A stretch of DNA of 64,000 nucleotides, from NCBI RefSeq assembly GCF_900129395.1, contig NZ_FQVP01000010.1, positions 1 through 64,000 on the forward strand. The letters are read 5' to 3'. Below the pieces are notes generated by a model, which saw only the letters and a program-made list of their open reading frames with translations, was not told the origin of the DNA and did no database searches. Shown in pieces: positions 52,860 to 61,380 of the stretch; the stretch's first letter is position 1, and each line of letters begins with the position of its first letter. This stretch comes from Pseudosulfitobacter pseudonitzschiae (GTDB lineage Bacteria > Pseudomonadota > Alphaproteobacteria > Rhodobacterales > Rhodobacteraceae). Made by a program: the position numbers and the translations under genes.

Positions 52860-53623
52860 GGATCCACCGCCATCGAGCGGAACTTGCGCTCATCCGCGAG
52901 GGTCGCGGCATCGACGACGCCGAGTTGGCCGGCGCTGACGCCTTGCGCCGCTTCGAGCCGCCAGATCTGGGTCAGGATGATGCCGAGCTCGGCGGTGACG
53001 CGGGTATTGAGATCGACGGCGGCCTTCAGCCCGTCCTGATCGTCGATGAGCCCGACCATGGTTTCGAGCCGCTCGAGGCTTTGACCGGCTTCTTCATGGC
53101 TTTCCTGCGCGGCGACCGACAACATTGCGCTGGCCCCGGCGGAGGCGGCGATGCGGTTGTCGGCAGGCTGGTCGGAGCCCGAGAGCGTGCTCAGGCGTTC
53201 TGAGGTGAAACCGCTGCCCGACAGCACGCGCTCGACCGAGGCCGACAGTTCCGCGCCGGGATTGAAGCCGCCGAGGAAATCACCGCTGGCCAGTGACTGC
53301 GCGGTGTTGAGGGGCGCCACCAGCTTGCCACGCAGCGTGCGGAATTCCTCGACCGTGGCGAAGAGTTCACCCAACCCGCTGCCTTCGATCAGCGAGGTCA
53401 GTTGCGCCTCGAGGTTGGTCAGCTGCGACAGTTGGGTTTCCAACTCCAGCCGCATGGTGGCGAGCTGTTGCATCTGGACGTTCAGATCCTTGGCCATGTG
53501 TTCGAGCTGCGCCACGAACTGCTGTAGCGCAGAGCCGTCGAAAGTCGGCACACCCTGGGCCGAAACGGGCGAGGCGAGCCCGAGCGTTGTGACCGCGGCC
53601 ACGGTCAGGAGAAGATGTCTCAT
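52856..53623 (-). CDS. virB5: VirB5-like T4SS protein
   Basis: 255 aa with signal peptide (MRHLLLTVAAVTTLGLASPV). Mature protein is helical with heptad-like Gln/Leu repeats (about 40-80) and a C-terminal three-helix region, matching VirB5/TrbJ minor pilus proteins. It overlaps the transglycosylase gene by 4 bp. Confidence 0.82.
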   Translation of the reverse strand: MRHLLLTVAAVTTLGLASPVSAQGVPTFDGSALQQFVAQLEHMAKDLNVQMQQLATMRLELETQLSQLTNLEAQLTSLIEGSGLGELFATVEEFRTLRGKLVAPLNTAQSLASGDFLGGFNPGAELSASVERVLSGSGFTSERLSTLSGSDQPADNRIAASAGASAMLSVAAQESHEEAGQSLERLETMVGLIDDQDGLKAAVDLNTRVTAELGIILTQIWRLEAAQGVSAGQLGVVDAATLADERKFRSMAVDP

Positions 53624-54732
53624 TCGGGAACTCCCATCTGCATGAAGTCGCGCTCGGCCAGCCGGTCGGCGACGAGGTGCTGCGCATAGGACGCCTCGCG
53701 CTGCTGGTTTGCCGCCATCAGCCGGACGCGAAGGTTGAGGATGCGGCCGATCTCGGCCTTGGCGTAGGTGTTGAGCTCCCAGGCCGCCTTGGCATTGGGC
53801 TGCGCGTCGATCTGAAGGATGATCGCGCGGAGACGATTTATGACCTGTTCGGTGGTCGCCGAACTGTCGGCGGCGTAATAGGCGCCCGCCTCGGAGATGC
53901 TGGCATATTCGGCGAGCGCAAAGTCCGAGGGCGAGAGCGTGCCGAGCGCGTCGGCCCCGCCGATCACGGCGAGGTATTCGTTGTAGAACTTGGAGATGTT
54001 GCGCACATAGCCTTGGGTCTCGGCAAAGGGCGGCACCCCGCCGTATTCTATCACGCGTCCCGGCCCCGCGTTATAGGCCGCAAGCGCATGGGGGATGTTG
54101 CCGAAGCGGTTGAGCTGGGTGGTGATGTAGCGCGCGCCGCCGCGCAGGTTGTCTTTCACGTTATAGCGGTCGACGCCGAGGTCCGAGGCGGTGCCGGGCA
54201 TGAGCTGGGTCAATCCATAGGCTCCGACCGGGCTTTCGGCGGCGACGTTGAAGCGGCTTTCCTGCTTGATCAGGGCCTGGAAGAGGCAGCGCCATTGGGT
54301 GGACGAGAGACCCGCGCGGGCCACGCCGGGGGCACCTGCGAACTCGCCCGCAACCTCGACGATCATCATCTCGACAGTCTCGCGACCTTCACCGAAGAGG
54401 CGGCTGTTCATCGGGTTTGGATCGGTATTGGGATAGACCGCTGCCACCCCGAAATCCGCATTGCCTTCGAGTGCGCGGATATCGAAGCCGGGACCGGTGA
54501 TGGCCGCCGTCATCTCCTCGAGCACGCGCAACTGGTCGGCCTGGACATCGGCCAGAGAGGTCTCGGTGTGATCCTTGTCCTGCTGGACGCCCAGATCCTC
54601 GGCCAGATCCGTCACCCGCGCGATGGCACGACCGATCGCGGAATTGTCCTGTGTCGGCACACCTTGGGCGAGCGCGGGCAGGGCGCCAAGACCAAGGCAG
54701 AGCCCAGCGGATATAATCGCGGCGCAGTTCAT
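53620..54732 (-). CDS. VirB1-like lytic transglycosylase with extra C-terminal region
   Basis: 370 aa with signal peptide. Central SLT domain: LIKQESRFNVAAESPVGAYG (catalytic Glu), [31 protein letters not shown]. The C-terminal 100 residues are helical and resemble the tail of the neighbouring VirB5-like protein, so the protein may couple wall cutting with pilus assembly. It is one of two transglycosylases in this operon. Confidence 0.85.
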   Translation of the reverse strand: MNCAAIISAGLCLGLGALPALAQGVPTQDNSAIGRAIARVTDLAEDLGVQQDKDHTETSLADVQADQLRVLEEMTAAITGPGFDIRALEGNADFGVAAVYPNTDPNPMNSRLFGEGRETVEMMIVEVAGEFAGAPGVARAGLSSTQWRCLFQALIKQESRFNVAAESPVGAYGLTQLMPGTASDLGVDRYNVKDNLRGGARYITTQLNRFGNIPHALAAYNAGPGRVIEYGGVPPFAETQGYVRNISKFYNEYLAVIGGADALGTLSPSDFALAEYASISEAGAYYAADSSATTEQVINRLRAIILQIDAQPNAKAAWELNTYAKAEIGRILNLRVRLMAANQQREASYAQHLVADRLAERDFMQMGVPE

Positions 54733-54938
54733 TCCGGACGGGGCAGGGGCTCGAAGCTGCAGTCGGGCTCGGCCGCCTCCTGAGCCGGAGCGCCCATGGT
54801 CGAGAAGGTGAGCGTGGACCGCGTCACCTGCGGCGCGCCATTGCGCCCGAAGCAGGGCGAGGTCTGTTCGGTGTATGTCTCACACGCCGAAAGGACGCCT
54901 GCGGCGGCGCAAAGGACGAAGTGGGGCTTCAAACTCAT
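54729..54938 (-). CDS. virB7: VirB7-like lipoprotein
   Basis: 69 aa from ATG 54938, which overlaps the virB4 stop by 4 bp. A lipobox LSAC (about residues 16-19) marks a lipid-anchored outer-membrane protein. The position and size fit VirB7. The longer open frame upstream runs through virB4 in another frame and is not coding. Confidence 0.75.
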   Translation of the reverse strand: MSLKPHFVLCAAAGVLSACETYTEQTSPCFGRNGAPQVTRSTLTFSTMGAPAQEAAEPDCSFEPLPRPE

Positions 54939-57313
54939 GTCACATGTCTCCAGAAATCGGGATCGGAGCGCCAATCGGCAGGCACGCGGGCCTCTCCGGT
55001 GGCGCCGCCGCCAAGGATGGGGAGGAGGTCTCCAAGGGCCGAGAGATCGGCATCGACAAAGACGCTGTCGCCCGCCGAGCGCACGAGCGCGATGCGCTGG
55101 CCGATTGTGGGCTGCACGAGGAGGGCAGCCTCCTTGGCGTTTACGCGCAGAAAGTCGTAGTCGGAGATCGTGGCGCGATCGTTCGGGAAAAGGATCTGGG
55201 TCGGCACCGTCTCGACGATGGTCTTGCCGACGCGGCTGTCCCGCAGCTGGCTCGGATACTGCGTCATCATAATTACGACGCAGTTCATCTTGCGAAGTGT
55301 CACCAGCCAATTCTCGAGCCGTGCCCCGAAATACGGATCGTCCAGGAGCTTCCACGCCTCGTCGAGCACGATGATAGTGGGGTGGCGATCTTCGACCACG
55401 CGTTCGATCTGGCGGAAGATGTAGGAGAGCACCGCCATCCGCTCGGTGGTCATATCGAGAATCTCGGTCATGTCGAAGCCGATGATGTCGGAGGCCAGTT
55501 CAAGCCCGGCACCATGTTCCGGCTCGTCGAAGACCCAGCCATAGCGGCCGCCCGGGGCCCATTCGGCGACGCGGGACTGTAACTCGCCATCGTCGTCGAG
55601 TGACTGGAACAGGGTCTCGAAACTCGCGAAGCGTCTGAGCGAGCCCTCTGCATGGGCATTTTGCGCGACCGCGCTCTGGATGTGGCGGGATTGCTCGCCC
55701 GTCAGGGTTCCATTGCGCGTGAGAAGGGTCGCGAGCCAGTCCGAGAGCCAGGCGCGGCCGCGCTCGTCGATCTCGGTCATCAGCGGGTTGAGGCCCGTCT
55801 GCACGCCCGCGCGGATCTCGTTATAGCGACCTCCAAGCGCGCGAACGGCCATCTCGAGGCCGCGATCCTTGTCGAAGAAGAAGAGCCGCGCGCCGACCCG
55901 TTGCGCTTGGGCTGCGAGGAAAGCGGTGGTCAGCGTCTTGCCGGTGCCGGTGCGTCCCAGAACGAGGGTATGGCCAACGGTGGGTTCCTTGCCCGGGCTG
56001 CCTGGCTCGTGGAAGTTGAAGCGATAGCCCGAAGTGCCGACCGTCGGCAGCACAGAGATAGTCTGGCCCCAAGGCGACTGATCCGAGCCGCGTCCCTCGA
56101 CGCTGCCGTGAAGCGCCGCGAAATCGGCGAAGTTGATCGAGGAGATCGGCGTCTTGCGGGCGCGGTAGCCAAAGTTGCCGGGCGACTGCGCGAAGTAGGT
56201 GGCTTTCAGGGCCATGTTTTCGCGGACGATGACAGACATGATTTCCTGGCCCACGCGCTTGATCTGGGCGGCGGCGCGTTCCAGCGTGTCGCGGTCGGGC
56301 GCATAGACCGCGATGGAGAGGTGATGGTCGCCGAAGGCGATGCGGCCCGCCTCCTGGTCGTCGGCGGCTTGTCCGAGCTGTTCCCGCAAGGAGACGGCGG
56401 CATCGTCGGAGGCGTGCATCTGGCGGATGATCCGTTGGATGCGTTCGGCCATGATGTTGTTCGGAATCGGGCTGAAGGAGTTTGTGAGCACGATGTCGAG
56501 CGGCAGATCGAGCGCATCGAGCAGCGTGACGTCGGTGAGCGCCGGATAGGTTTTCATCGAGAAGAGCGCGCCGTATTTGACCGCACCTGTCACAGCGTCG
56601 GTCAAGGTGACAACGTCGCCGTCGAGGGTCGCGCGGCAATTGCTTAGGGTGTGCGAGAGGGGCAGAGCGCTTTGGCCGAAGGCGATTGGGGAAAAGCTGC
56701 CCGCGTTCAGTGTGTTGAGATAGCCCAGCCATTCACCGCCTGACTTCGTGAGCCTCACGGGATTGGCCGAGGCAAGCGCCACCTCGAAAAAGCCCATGAT
56801 CTCATTCAGCTCCTGCATGCGTGCCGCGCGATCTTTGACCCAGGCCTTGCGGGCCAGCGCGCGCAGCAGTGGAATCCGCGCCGAGATATCAGGCCGTCGG
56901 ATGACGCTGAGATAGAGCTGACGCTTGGCCGGGCGCAAATCTTTGACATGGGCTTGCCAGCGCGCATCAATCGCGGCTGCAAAGCTGTCCCCCTCGATGG
57001 GGCGCATTCCGAGGTCCTGCGGCACGGAGATGCGGTGGATGTAGAAGCCGAAGGCGTTGCCGGTCTGGGCGACGATGGCCGCAACCGCGCGTTTGAGCGC
57101 ATCGAGCTGGGCGTCTTCGCTGGTCATCGGGTTCAGACCATCAAGGCGCAGGGTCGCCATAAGGTCGCCTTCGCGCAGCACCATGACATCCTCATCCGCG
57201 AGCGCGAAATACGGCAAGTGTTCGGCCAGGTAGTTCTCCCGCGCGAACTCTCCACCGCCCGCTTGAAGCAGGGCGGGTCCGTGAGTGGAAAGTGTGCCCG
57301 CATCAAGCGCCAA
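54935..57313 (-). CDS. virB4: VirB4 T4SS ATPase
   Basis: About 792 aa from TTG 57313, eight bases after GGAGG; upstream codons in the frame overlap virB3. Walker A LGRTGTGKT, then DKDRGLEMAVRALGG, Walker B PTIIVLDEAWKLLDD and MMTQYPSQLRDS. The largest energising ATPase of the machine, needed for pilus biogenesis and transfer. Length is standard. Confidence 0.94.
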   Translation of the reverse strand: MALDAGTLSTHGPALLQAGGGEFARENYLAEHLPYFALADEDVMVLREGDLMATLRLDGLNPMTSEDAQLDALKRAVAAIVAQTGNAFGFYIHRISVPQDLGMRPIEGDSFAAAIDARWQAHVKDLRPAKRQLYLSVIRRPDISARIPLLRALARKAWVKDRAARMQELNEIMGFFEVALASANPVRLTKSGGEWLGYLNTLNAGSFSPIAFGQSALPLSHTLSNCRATLDGDVVTLTDAVTGAVKYGALFSMKTYPALTDVTLLDALDLPLDIVLTNSFSPIPNNIMAERIQRIIRQMHASDDAAVSLREQLGQAADDQEAGRIAFGDHHLSIAVYAPDRDTLERAAAQIKRVGQEIMSVIVRENMALKATYFAQSPGNFGYRARKTPISSINFADFAALHGSVEGRGSDQSPWGQTISVLPTVGTSGYRFNFHEPGSPGKEPTVGHTLVLGRTGTGKTLTTAFLAAQAQRVGARLFFFDKDRGLEMAVRALGGRYNEIRAGVQTGLNPLMTEIDERGRAWLSDWLATLLTRNGTLTGEQSRHIQSAVAQNAHAEGSLRRFASFETLFQSLDDDGELQSRVAEWAPGGRYGWVFDEPEHGAGLELASDIIGFDMTEILDMTTERMAVLSYIFRQIERVVEDRHPTIIVLDEAWKLLDDPYFGARLENWLVTLRKMNCVVIMMTQYPSQLRDSRVGKTIVETVPTQILFPNDRATISDYDFLRVNAKEAALLVQPTIGQRIALVRSAGDSVFVDADLSALGDLLPILGGGATGEARVPADWRSDPDFWRHVT

Positions 57314-57581
57314 AGCTGTCGCCTCCGTGCAGGGCCCGGTTCTTCGTCGGGCGCACCGATCCGTAGGAGACGCGCAGCACCTCGAAGAAATGCGGCTCGC
57401 GGTCAGCGACGAACCAGAGGAGCGGATAGGCAACGAGTCCGATCAGGAAGAAGACCATCGACTTCGTCCAGATGAACGGCAGAACGACCCCCGTCGCCAG
57501 CACCATGAGGTATCCGACAGGGAGACCCAGATACTTGGGCGGACGGGCGAGGCCTAGAAAGAGGGGGGATCGTTCTGCCAC
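57303..57581 (-). CDS. virB3: VirB3 T4SS inner-membrane protein
   Basis: About 92 aa from GTG 57581, preceded by AGGGAC. Starts MAERSPLFLGLARPPKYLGL, then two membrane helices (VGYLMVLATGVVLPF and KSMVFFLIGLVAYPLLWFV). Matches VirB3. Overlaps virB4 by 11 bp. Confidence 0.88.
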   Translation of the reverse strand: MAERSPLFLGLARPPKYLGLPVGYLMVLATGVVLPFIWTKSMVFFLIGLVAYPLLWFVADREPHFFEVLRVSYGSVRPTKNRALHGGDSFGA

Positions 57582-57713
57582 TTTGATGCGTCCCTGCTTA
57601 GAGTTGCAAGTGAATCCGCAGGTCGGCTCGAGGCAGCGTTTGCGCAGCACAACGCGTTCGAGTTGATCGCAGGATTCCGTTTTGCGGGATTGTCACAGTG
57701 ATGCTCCGGCACA

Positions 57714-57995
57714 TCAGGAGAAGCCGTCAACGATGGTGCCGGCCGAGAAGATTAGCACGATCCCGATGATGACGGATGCGAACCAGCCCCAGTTCAACCG
57801 CCCCATCATGCACATGAAACCGGTGCCAATGACGGCGAGCGTGGAGACCGCAATCCCGATCGGACCGGTCAGCGCGGCCTCGACGGTCTCGAGCATGGTC
57901 TGGATCGGAGACAAGTCTTGCGCGAGAGCTGGCGTGGCGAGTGTCGCCAGGGTTGTAGCGGCGGGCAAGAGGCGGCTGAGGCGATGTCTGAGCAT
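57714..57995 (-). CDS. virB2: VirB2 pilin
   Basis: 93 aa. Long signal peptide ending at ALA-QD, then two hydrophobic helices (IGIAVSTLAVIGTGFMCMMG and WFASVIIGIVLIFSAGTIV) joined by a basic loop, the pattern of VirB2/TrbC major pilins. Located between the first transglycosylase and virB3. Confidence 0.9.
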   Translation of the reverse strand: MLRHRLSRLLPAATTLATLATPALAQDLSPIQTMLETVEAALTGPIGIAVSTLAVIGTGFMCMMGRLNWGWFASVIIGIVLIFSAGTIVDGFS

Positions 57996-58012
57996 GCGGG
58001 AGTTCCCTCGTT

Positions 58013-58717
58013 TTACTGAAGATCGATGAGTACAGGCGCGCGGGCGGGCACCCGGTCTGCGACGCGGATGTCCGGCGCGGAAACGGGTGTGCCCGCCAGC
58101 CGGGATCGGATCCGGTGGATACGCGCGATGTAGTCGCGGGTCTCGGCGAAGGGCGGGACGCCCGAATACTCGACCACCCGGTGTGGCCCTGCATTATAGG
58201 CCGCCAGCGCCAAGTTGACGTCTTTGAAGGTGGCGAGCTGCGCGAGCAGGTAGCGCGCCGCGCCGTCGAGATTCTGGGAGGGGTCGCGCGGGTCAACACC
58301 GAGGGCATGGGCGGTGCCCGGCATCAACTGGCCCAAGCCATAGGCGCCCTTGGGGCTAACGGCAGTCGGATTGTAGCTGCTTTCGGCCTCGACGAGAGCG
58401 CGGAACAGGTTCTGCCAGTCGTCCGCATCGAGGCCAACTTGGCGCAGCACACGGTTGCCCCGATGTCGGACGGCAGTTGTCTGGATCAGGGCGAGTATCT
58501 CAGTGCGTGTGGCCGTTGAAGGGACAGATAGGGATAGGGACGCCGCCACGCTTTTGGCATTGCTGCCTTCCTCTACATCTGCCCATGGTGGCTTTCCCTC
58601 GTGAAACGTCCAGCCTGATGTTCTGGCCGAGCCGTCTCGCGCGAATGCGATGACGTCAGCTGCGCTCCTCGAGGGAGAGGCTGTAGTCAGAGCCAAAACG
58701 CAAATCGCGCCCGTCAC
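58013..58717 (-). CDS. lytic transglycosylase (VirB1-type)
   Basis: About 234 aa if GTG 58717 is the start ([19 protein letters not shown] forms a signal peptide); ATG 58780 is possible. SLT domain with [20 protein letters not shown] (catalytic Glu), [14 protein letters not shown] and [17 protein letters not shown]. It opens peptidoglycan for the T4SS. The gene overlaps the preceding one. Confidence 0.8.
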   Translation of the reverse strand: MTGAICVLALTTASPSRSAADVIAFARDGSARTSGWTFHEGKPPWADVEEGSNAKSVAASLSLSVPSTATRTEILALIQTTAVRHRGNRVLRQVGLDADDWQNLFRALVEAESSYNPTAVSPKGAYGLGQLMPGTAHALGVDPRDPSQNLDGAARYLLAQLATFKDVNLALAAYNAGPHRVVEYSGVPPFAETRDYIARIHRIRSRLAGTPVSAPDIRVADRVPARAPVLIDLQ

Positions 58718-58970
58718 CGAACTCGTGATGATGTTTAAAGAGCCCTGGCCATATGTTGAAATATCGCGGTTCTGGCCCATGCGGGGTAATCCGGGTCGAG
58801 ACCAAGATGGCTTCGGGTTCGCCATCGCGCAGATAGATGCATTGGTAGCGCGGCTTGCCATCGTCCGTGAACCCCACGAGTTCATACCGGCAGCGGAACG
58901 CAATGCCCTTTTCGGACAAGTCTTTGACACCATCAATGGTGATCAGGATCTGGTTGCGCGCTATCGGCAT
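58656..58970 (-). CDS. first gene of the virB operon, hypothetical
   Basis: 104 aa ([20 protein letters not shown] at the N-terminus), soluble, beta-rich, with an H-rich [11 protein letters not shown] segment near the end. No family is recognised. It leads the virB operon and its ribosome site lies within a hairpin (58975-58995), so it may be a regulatory or early T4SS protein. Confidence 0.6.
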   Translation of the reverse strand: MPIARNQILITIDGVKDLSEKGIAFRCRYELVGFTDDGKPRYQCIYLRDGEPEAILVSTRITPHGPEPRYFNIWPGLFKHHHEFGDGRDLRFGSDYSLSLEERS

Positions 58971-58974
58971 GTTC

Positions 58975-59065
58975 GGACTCTCCCTTTGAGAGTCCTTCTA
59001 TTTGGCCTGACCATCTTCATAAAGTCATATAGTGTCAATAAGACATATTGCAGAAAAAGACATAA
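58975..59065 (-). promoter_or_regulatory. virB operon control region: RBS hairpin and direct repeats
   Basis: Perfect 8-bp arms GGACTCTC (58975-58982) / GAGAGTCC (58988-58995) enclose CCTTT, placing the AAAGGGAGAG ribosome site of the first virB gene inside the hairpin. Further upstream are three near-identical repeats, AAGTCATAT, AAGACATAT and AAGACATAA (59022, 59040 and 59057), spaced 17-18 bp. These look like an operator array for a repressor or activator of the divergent genes. Confidence 0.55.
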
Positions 59066-59101
59066 TGTTGGTAACTGGGGCAACCAGATGAGGTATAGCA
59101 G

Positions 59102-59659
59102 ATGCGCAAACGGATCTTGGCCGCGACGATGAGTGCTGTTTCCGGGCTGGGTTTGTCACAACAAGCTCAGGCTTATGACATTGATTGCGCCATTATGCTT
59201 TGCATGGCGGGTGGCTTCCCACCAGGAGCGGTTTGTGCGCGTGCTTATCGCACAATGATTCGTCGAATCACACCCTGGCCGAGTTTGCCACCGTTCGGTG
59301 TATGCACCTTCGCTGCAGCTCCTGTGCAGCTTGGGGGAACAGGGGGGATGAGTGAAATTGACACCAGTTTACCTGAATATAATTGGCTAAACCGAACGCG
59401 TGTCATCTGGTGGCATATGTCCCGTGTAGGCGAACGCGAGGGAGGAGTGTCTTATAGTTGGACAATCAAGTCTTGTGATGGGGAGAATGAGCACTGCAGG
59501 GATCTCGAATCTGTGTTTTTCTCTGGCCTTCCGCGGGGCACGTTCAAAACGGAAAATGGTCAGGAAGTGATGAGGCCTACAGCCCATAGCCGCGGAGTGA
59601 TGATCGAGTTTGGTGATTATGAAGGCAGCATGTCCAAATCCGAATGGTTTTTCTACTAA
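59102..59659 (+). CDS. exported protein, T4SS-linked, hypothetical
   Basis: 185 aa with a signal peptide (MRKRILAATMSAVSGLGLSQ; cleavage near AQA). The mature N-terminus CAIMLCMAGGFPPGAVC is a cysteine-rich motif I have seen in conjugation-linked exported proteins; the remainder is unassigned. It is transcribed divergently from virB and shares the same operator-like repeats. Confidence 0.6.
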   Translation: MRKRILAATMSAVSGLGLSQQAQAYDIDCAIMLCMAGGFPPGAVCARAYRTMIRRITPWPSLPPFGVCTFAAAPVQLGGTGGMSEIDTSLPEYNWLNRTRVIWWHMSRVGEREGGVSYSWTIKSCDGENEHCRDLESVFFSGLPRGTFKTENGQEVMRPTAHSRGVMIEFGDYEGSMSKSEWFFY

Positions 59660-59853
59660 CTTGAGGGGCTGCTTGAAGTGATCAAGAACGGTCGCAATTC
59701 TACGTCTGAACCATTTGTATCAAAGGGAGTGATCTTCCAGGACCGCTCTACTAGGCCTGTGTTCCAGCGGTAGTCGGTGAAGGCATGAACAGACTCGCCA
59801 TCTTTCCACAGGTATCCCTCTTGAAAGGGTACGCCCATCTGCTTGGTCACCAT
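59656..59853 (-). CDS. small hypothetical protein
   Basis: 65 aa (MVTKQMGVPFQEGYLWKDGE at the N-terminus). Protein-like composition but no clear ribosome site and no recognised family; it could be a fragment. Converges with the 59102 gene, overlapping 4 bp at the stop codons. Confidence 0.35.
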   Translation of the reverse strand: MVTKQMGVPFQEGYLWKDGESVHAFTDYRWNTGLVERSWKITPFDTNGSDVELRPFLITSSSPSS

Positions 59854-60203
59854 CTTTAGACCACCTCAAAAATTTCTGACTCTGGAAATGGGTTGCGTGA
59901 AGCTGCCTCGATTCAATGACGTCAAGCCTATACTTTAGATACCAAGGGCTAGACAAAAGTTCAACTAATGCGGGAAGTTTTAAAGGTCAACCAGGCAAAA
60001 TTGAGTTTTACGATTTCAGTTTTTGGTTGTCGAATGCTGAGCCATCATTGGGAAACCCATCATACGGAAACGATCAGCAGGTTAAATTCAAGTTTAGGGG
60101 CGGTCTGGGTTAGTATAGCCTTTTCAAAGGCAACACATAATATATCCTACCTATAAGGTTAATTATGTAAGTTATTTTCCTGTTGTTGTGTTCACTGCGC
60201 GGA
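59854..60203. other. intergenic region
   Basis: About 350 bp with rather AT-rich sequence and no recognisable gene, repeat or promoter. Confidence 0.35.
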
Positions 60204-60587
60204 TTAGAAAACCCTGACCTGGGTGCCAACTTCTGCGAGATCGAACAACTCCGCAATGTGTTCGTTGTACAAACCGATGCAGCCGTTGGAAGACTGCCGC
60301 CCGATCTTGCGCGTGTCACCGGTTCCATGGATACGATAATACTGCCATGACAGATAAAGCGCATGCATGCCAAGAGGGTTATCCGGTCCGGGCGGCCAGT
60401 AGTCAGACCATTCAGGGTTGCGCTCTTTCATGGATGGTGTCGGTCTCCAACTCGGTCCTTCGACCTTGCGAACAACTTTCTTGTATCCTCGTCGGGTCAA
60501 TTCTTGCGAAGCAGGTACGCTCGACGGGTAGAGTTTGTATACGCTCTCGTCTTCAGACCAGTATTTCACCGCCCTCGAATCAATATC
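60204..60587 (-). pseudogene. L,D-transpeptidase (YkuD) C-terminal fragment
   Basis: Contains the YkuD end: NPLGMHALYLSWQYYRIHGT (catalytic-domain His) and SSNGCIGLYNEHIAELF (catalytic Cys). The N-terminal signal peptide and first strands are missing; an in-frame stop lies just upstream (60588-60590). A GTG at 60569 could start a 121-aa product, but it would lack export. Probably a relic. Confidence 0.7.
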
Positions 60588-61017
60588 TCATAGGATCGCC
60601 CCATGTGTGAGGTCCTCAAAATGGTCTTGCCATGGCTGGACCTGGAACGCAGAGGTGTTTCTGCGCACCGCAGTTCCTTCTGGCTCATTAAAAGACTGGG
60701 CTATTCACCAATGAAGGAAGACCGATAACAGCAGCAGATGCCGTCAATAGAAACTGTCTGCGATTTTGCATAACCTTACTTTCACTTTCCTCAGATTTTT
60801 TGCATTTTGGGACCTCTAGTAGCTAGAGGGTCAACTCCCCAAACATGACGTTTTTGTGAGGGATTTCAGAGAATCCGGCGCATGGCTTCAGGGTATGCGT
60901 CAAACTTCGCACGGTACTAATCTTCCAGACGCGGCTCTTCCGTAAATGCCGCGGAAGACCATTGCAATTATAGCTAGAGCGCTAACGAGGGCACAGAATA
61001 AGAAAATGACGCTGCAA
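60588..61017. other. intergenic region with an orphan MerR-type promoter
   Basis: About 430 bp without a gene. Contains the metal-type promoter at 60804-60834 and a small dyad CTTCCG / CGGAAG near 60926-60952. Confidence 0.4.
60804..60834 (-). promoter_or_regulatory. MerR-family type promoter (orphan)
   Basis: Minus strand: -35 TTGACC (60834-60829), 19-bp spacer with perfect 7-bp dyad CCTCTAG-TAG-CTAGAGG (60813-60829), -10 CAAAAT (60809-60804). The stretched 19-bp spacer with a dyad is the hallmark of MerR-regulated metal promoters. It points at the truncated L,D-transpeptidase, so its original target may be damaged. Confidence 0.65.
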
Positions 61018-61380
61018 TCACCTGTTGCGTACCCAAGCGATTGCCACATCCATTTCCGCCGTGTCGAAATGGCGGACTTCGGCCTTGGTCAGCAGATCGG
61101 CGAATCTAGTGCCCCACTCCATCAAAGCTCCCTCGCTAACCACAGCGACCCGACGAAAGTCATCCCTATGAGCTGTGTCGATCTTCAGATCTTCAAGCAG
61201 AGCAGACGGCCCATCGTAGCCTTCGAACCTTGTGAGATCGAGAACCAGGCCGGGCTTGCTCATCTCCTGAAAGCGCTCATGAAGCAGGGCGTGCATCTCT
61301 TTCAGGTCGCTCTCGCTGAGCTTGCCCTGACAGGCGAGGCCAATCGCTTCATCATGATCTGTCAGTGTCTCGGTGAACAT
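61018..61380 (-). CDS. SpoIIAA/STAS-like protein
   Basis: About 120 aa from ATG 61380 (MFTETLTDHDEAIGLACQGK). Pattern of SpoIIAA-like (DUF3478) proteins: a central LVLDLTRFEGYDGPSALLED strand-helix and RRVAVVSEGALMEW. These are small soluble proteins of uncertain role. Last gene of the metal-response operon, overlapping the CDF gene by 29 bp. Confidence 0.78.
   Translation of the reverse strand: MFTETLTDHDEAIGLACQGKLSESDLKEMHALLHERFQEMSKPGLVLDLTRFEGYDGPSALLEDLKIDTAHRDDFRRVAVVSEGALMEWGTRFADLLTKAEVRHFDTAEMDVAIAWVRNR

Noticed and set aside
53677-54783. 368-codon plus-strand frame opposite the transglycosylase
   Set aside because: Shadow frame without ribosome site or family features; the minus-strand SLT domain is unambiguous.
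57582-57650. Extended N-terminus of VirB3
   Set aside because: GTG 57581 has a good ribosome site and gives the normal VirB3 length; the extension is Cys-rich and not family-like.
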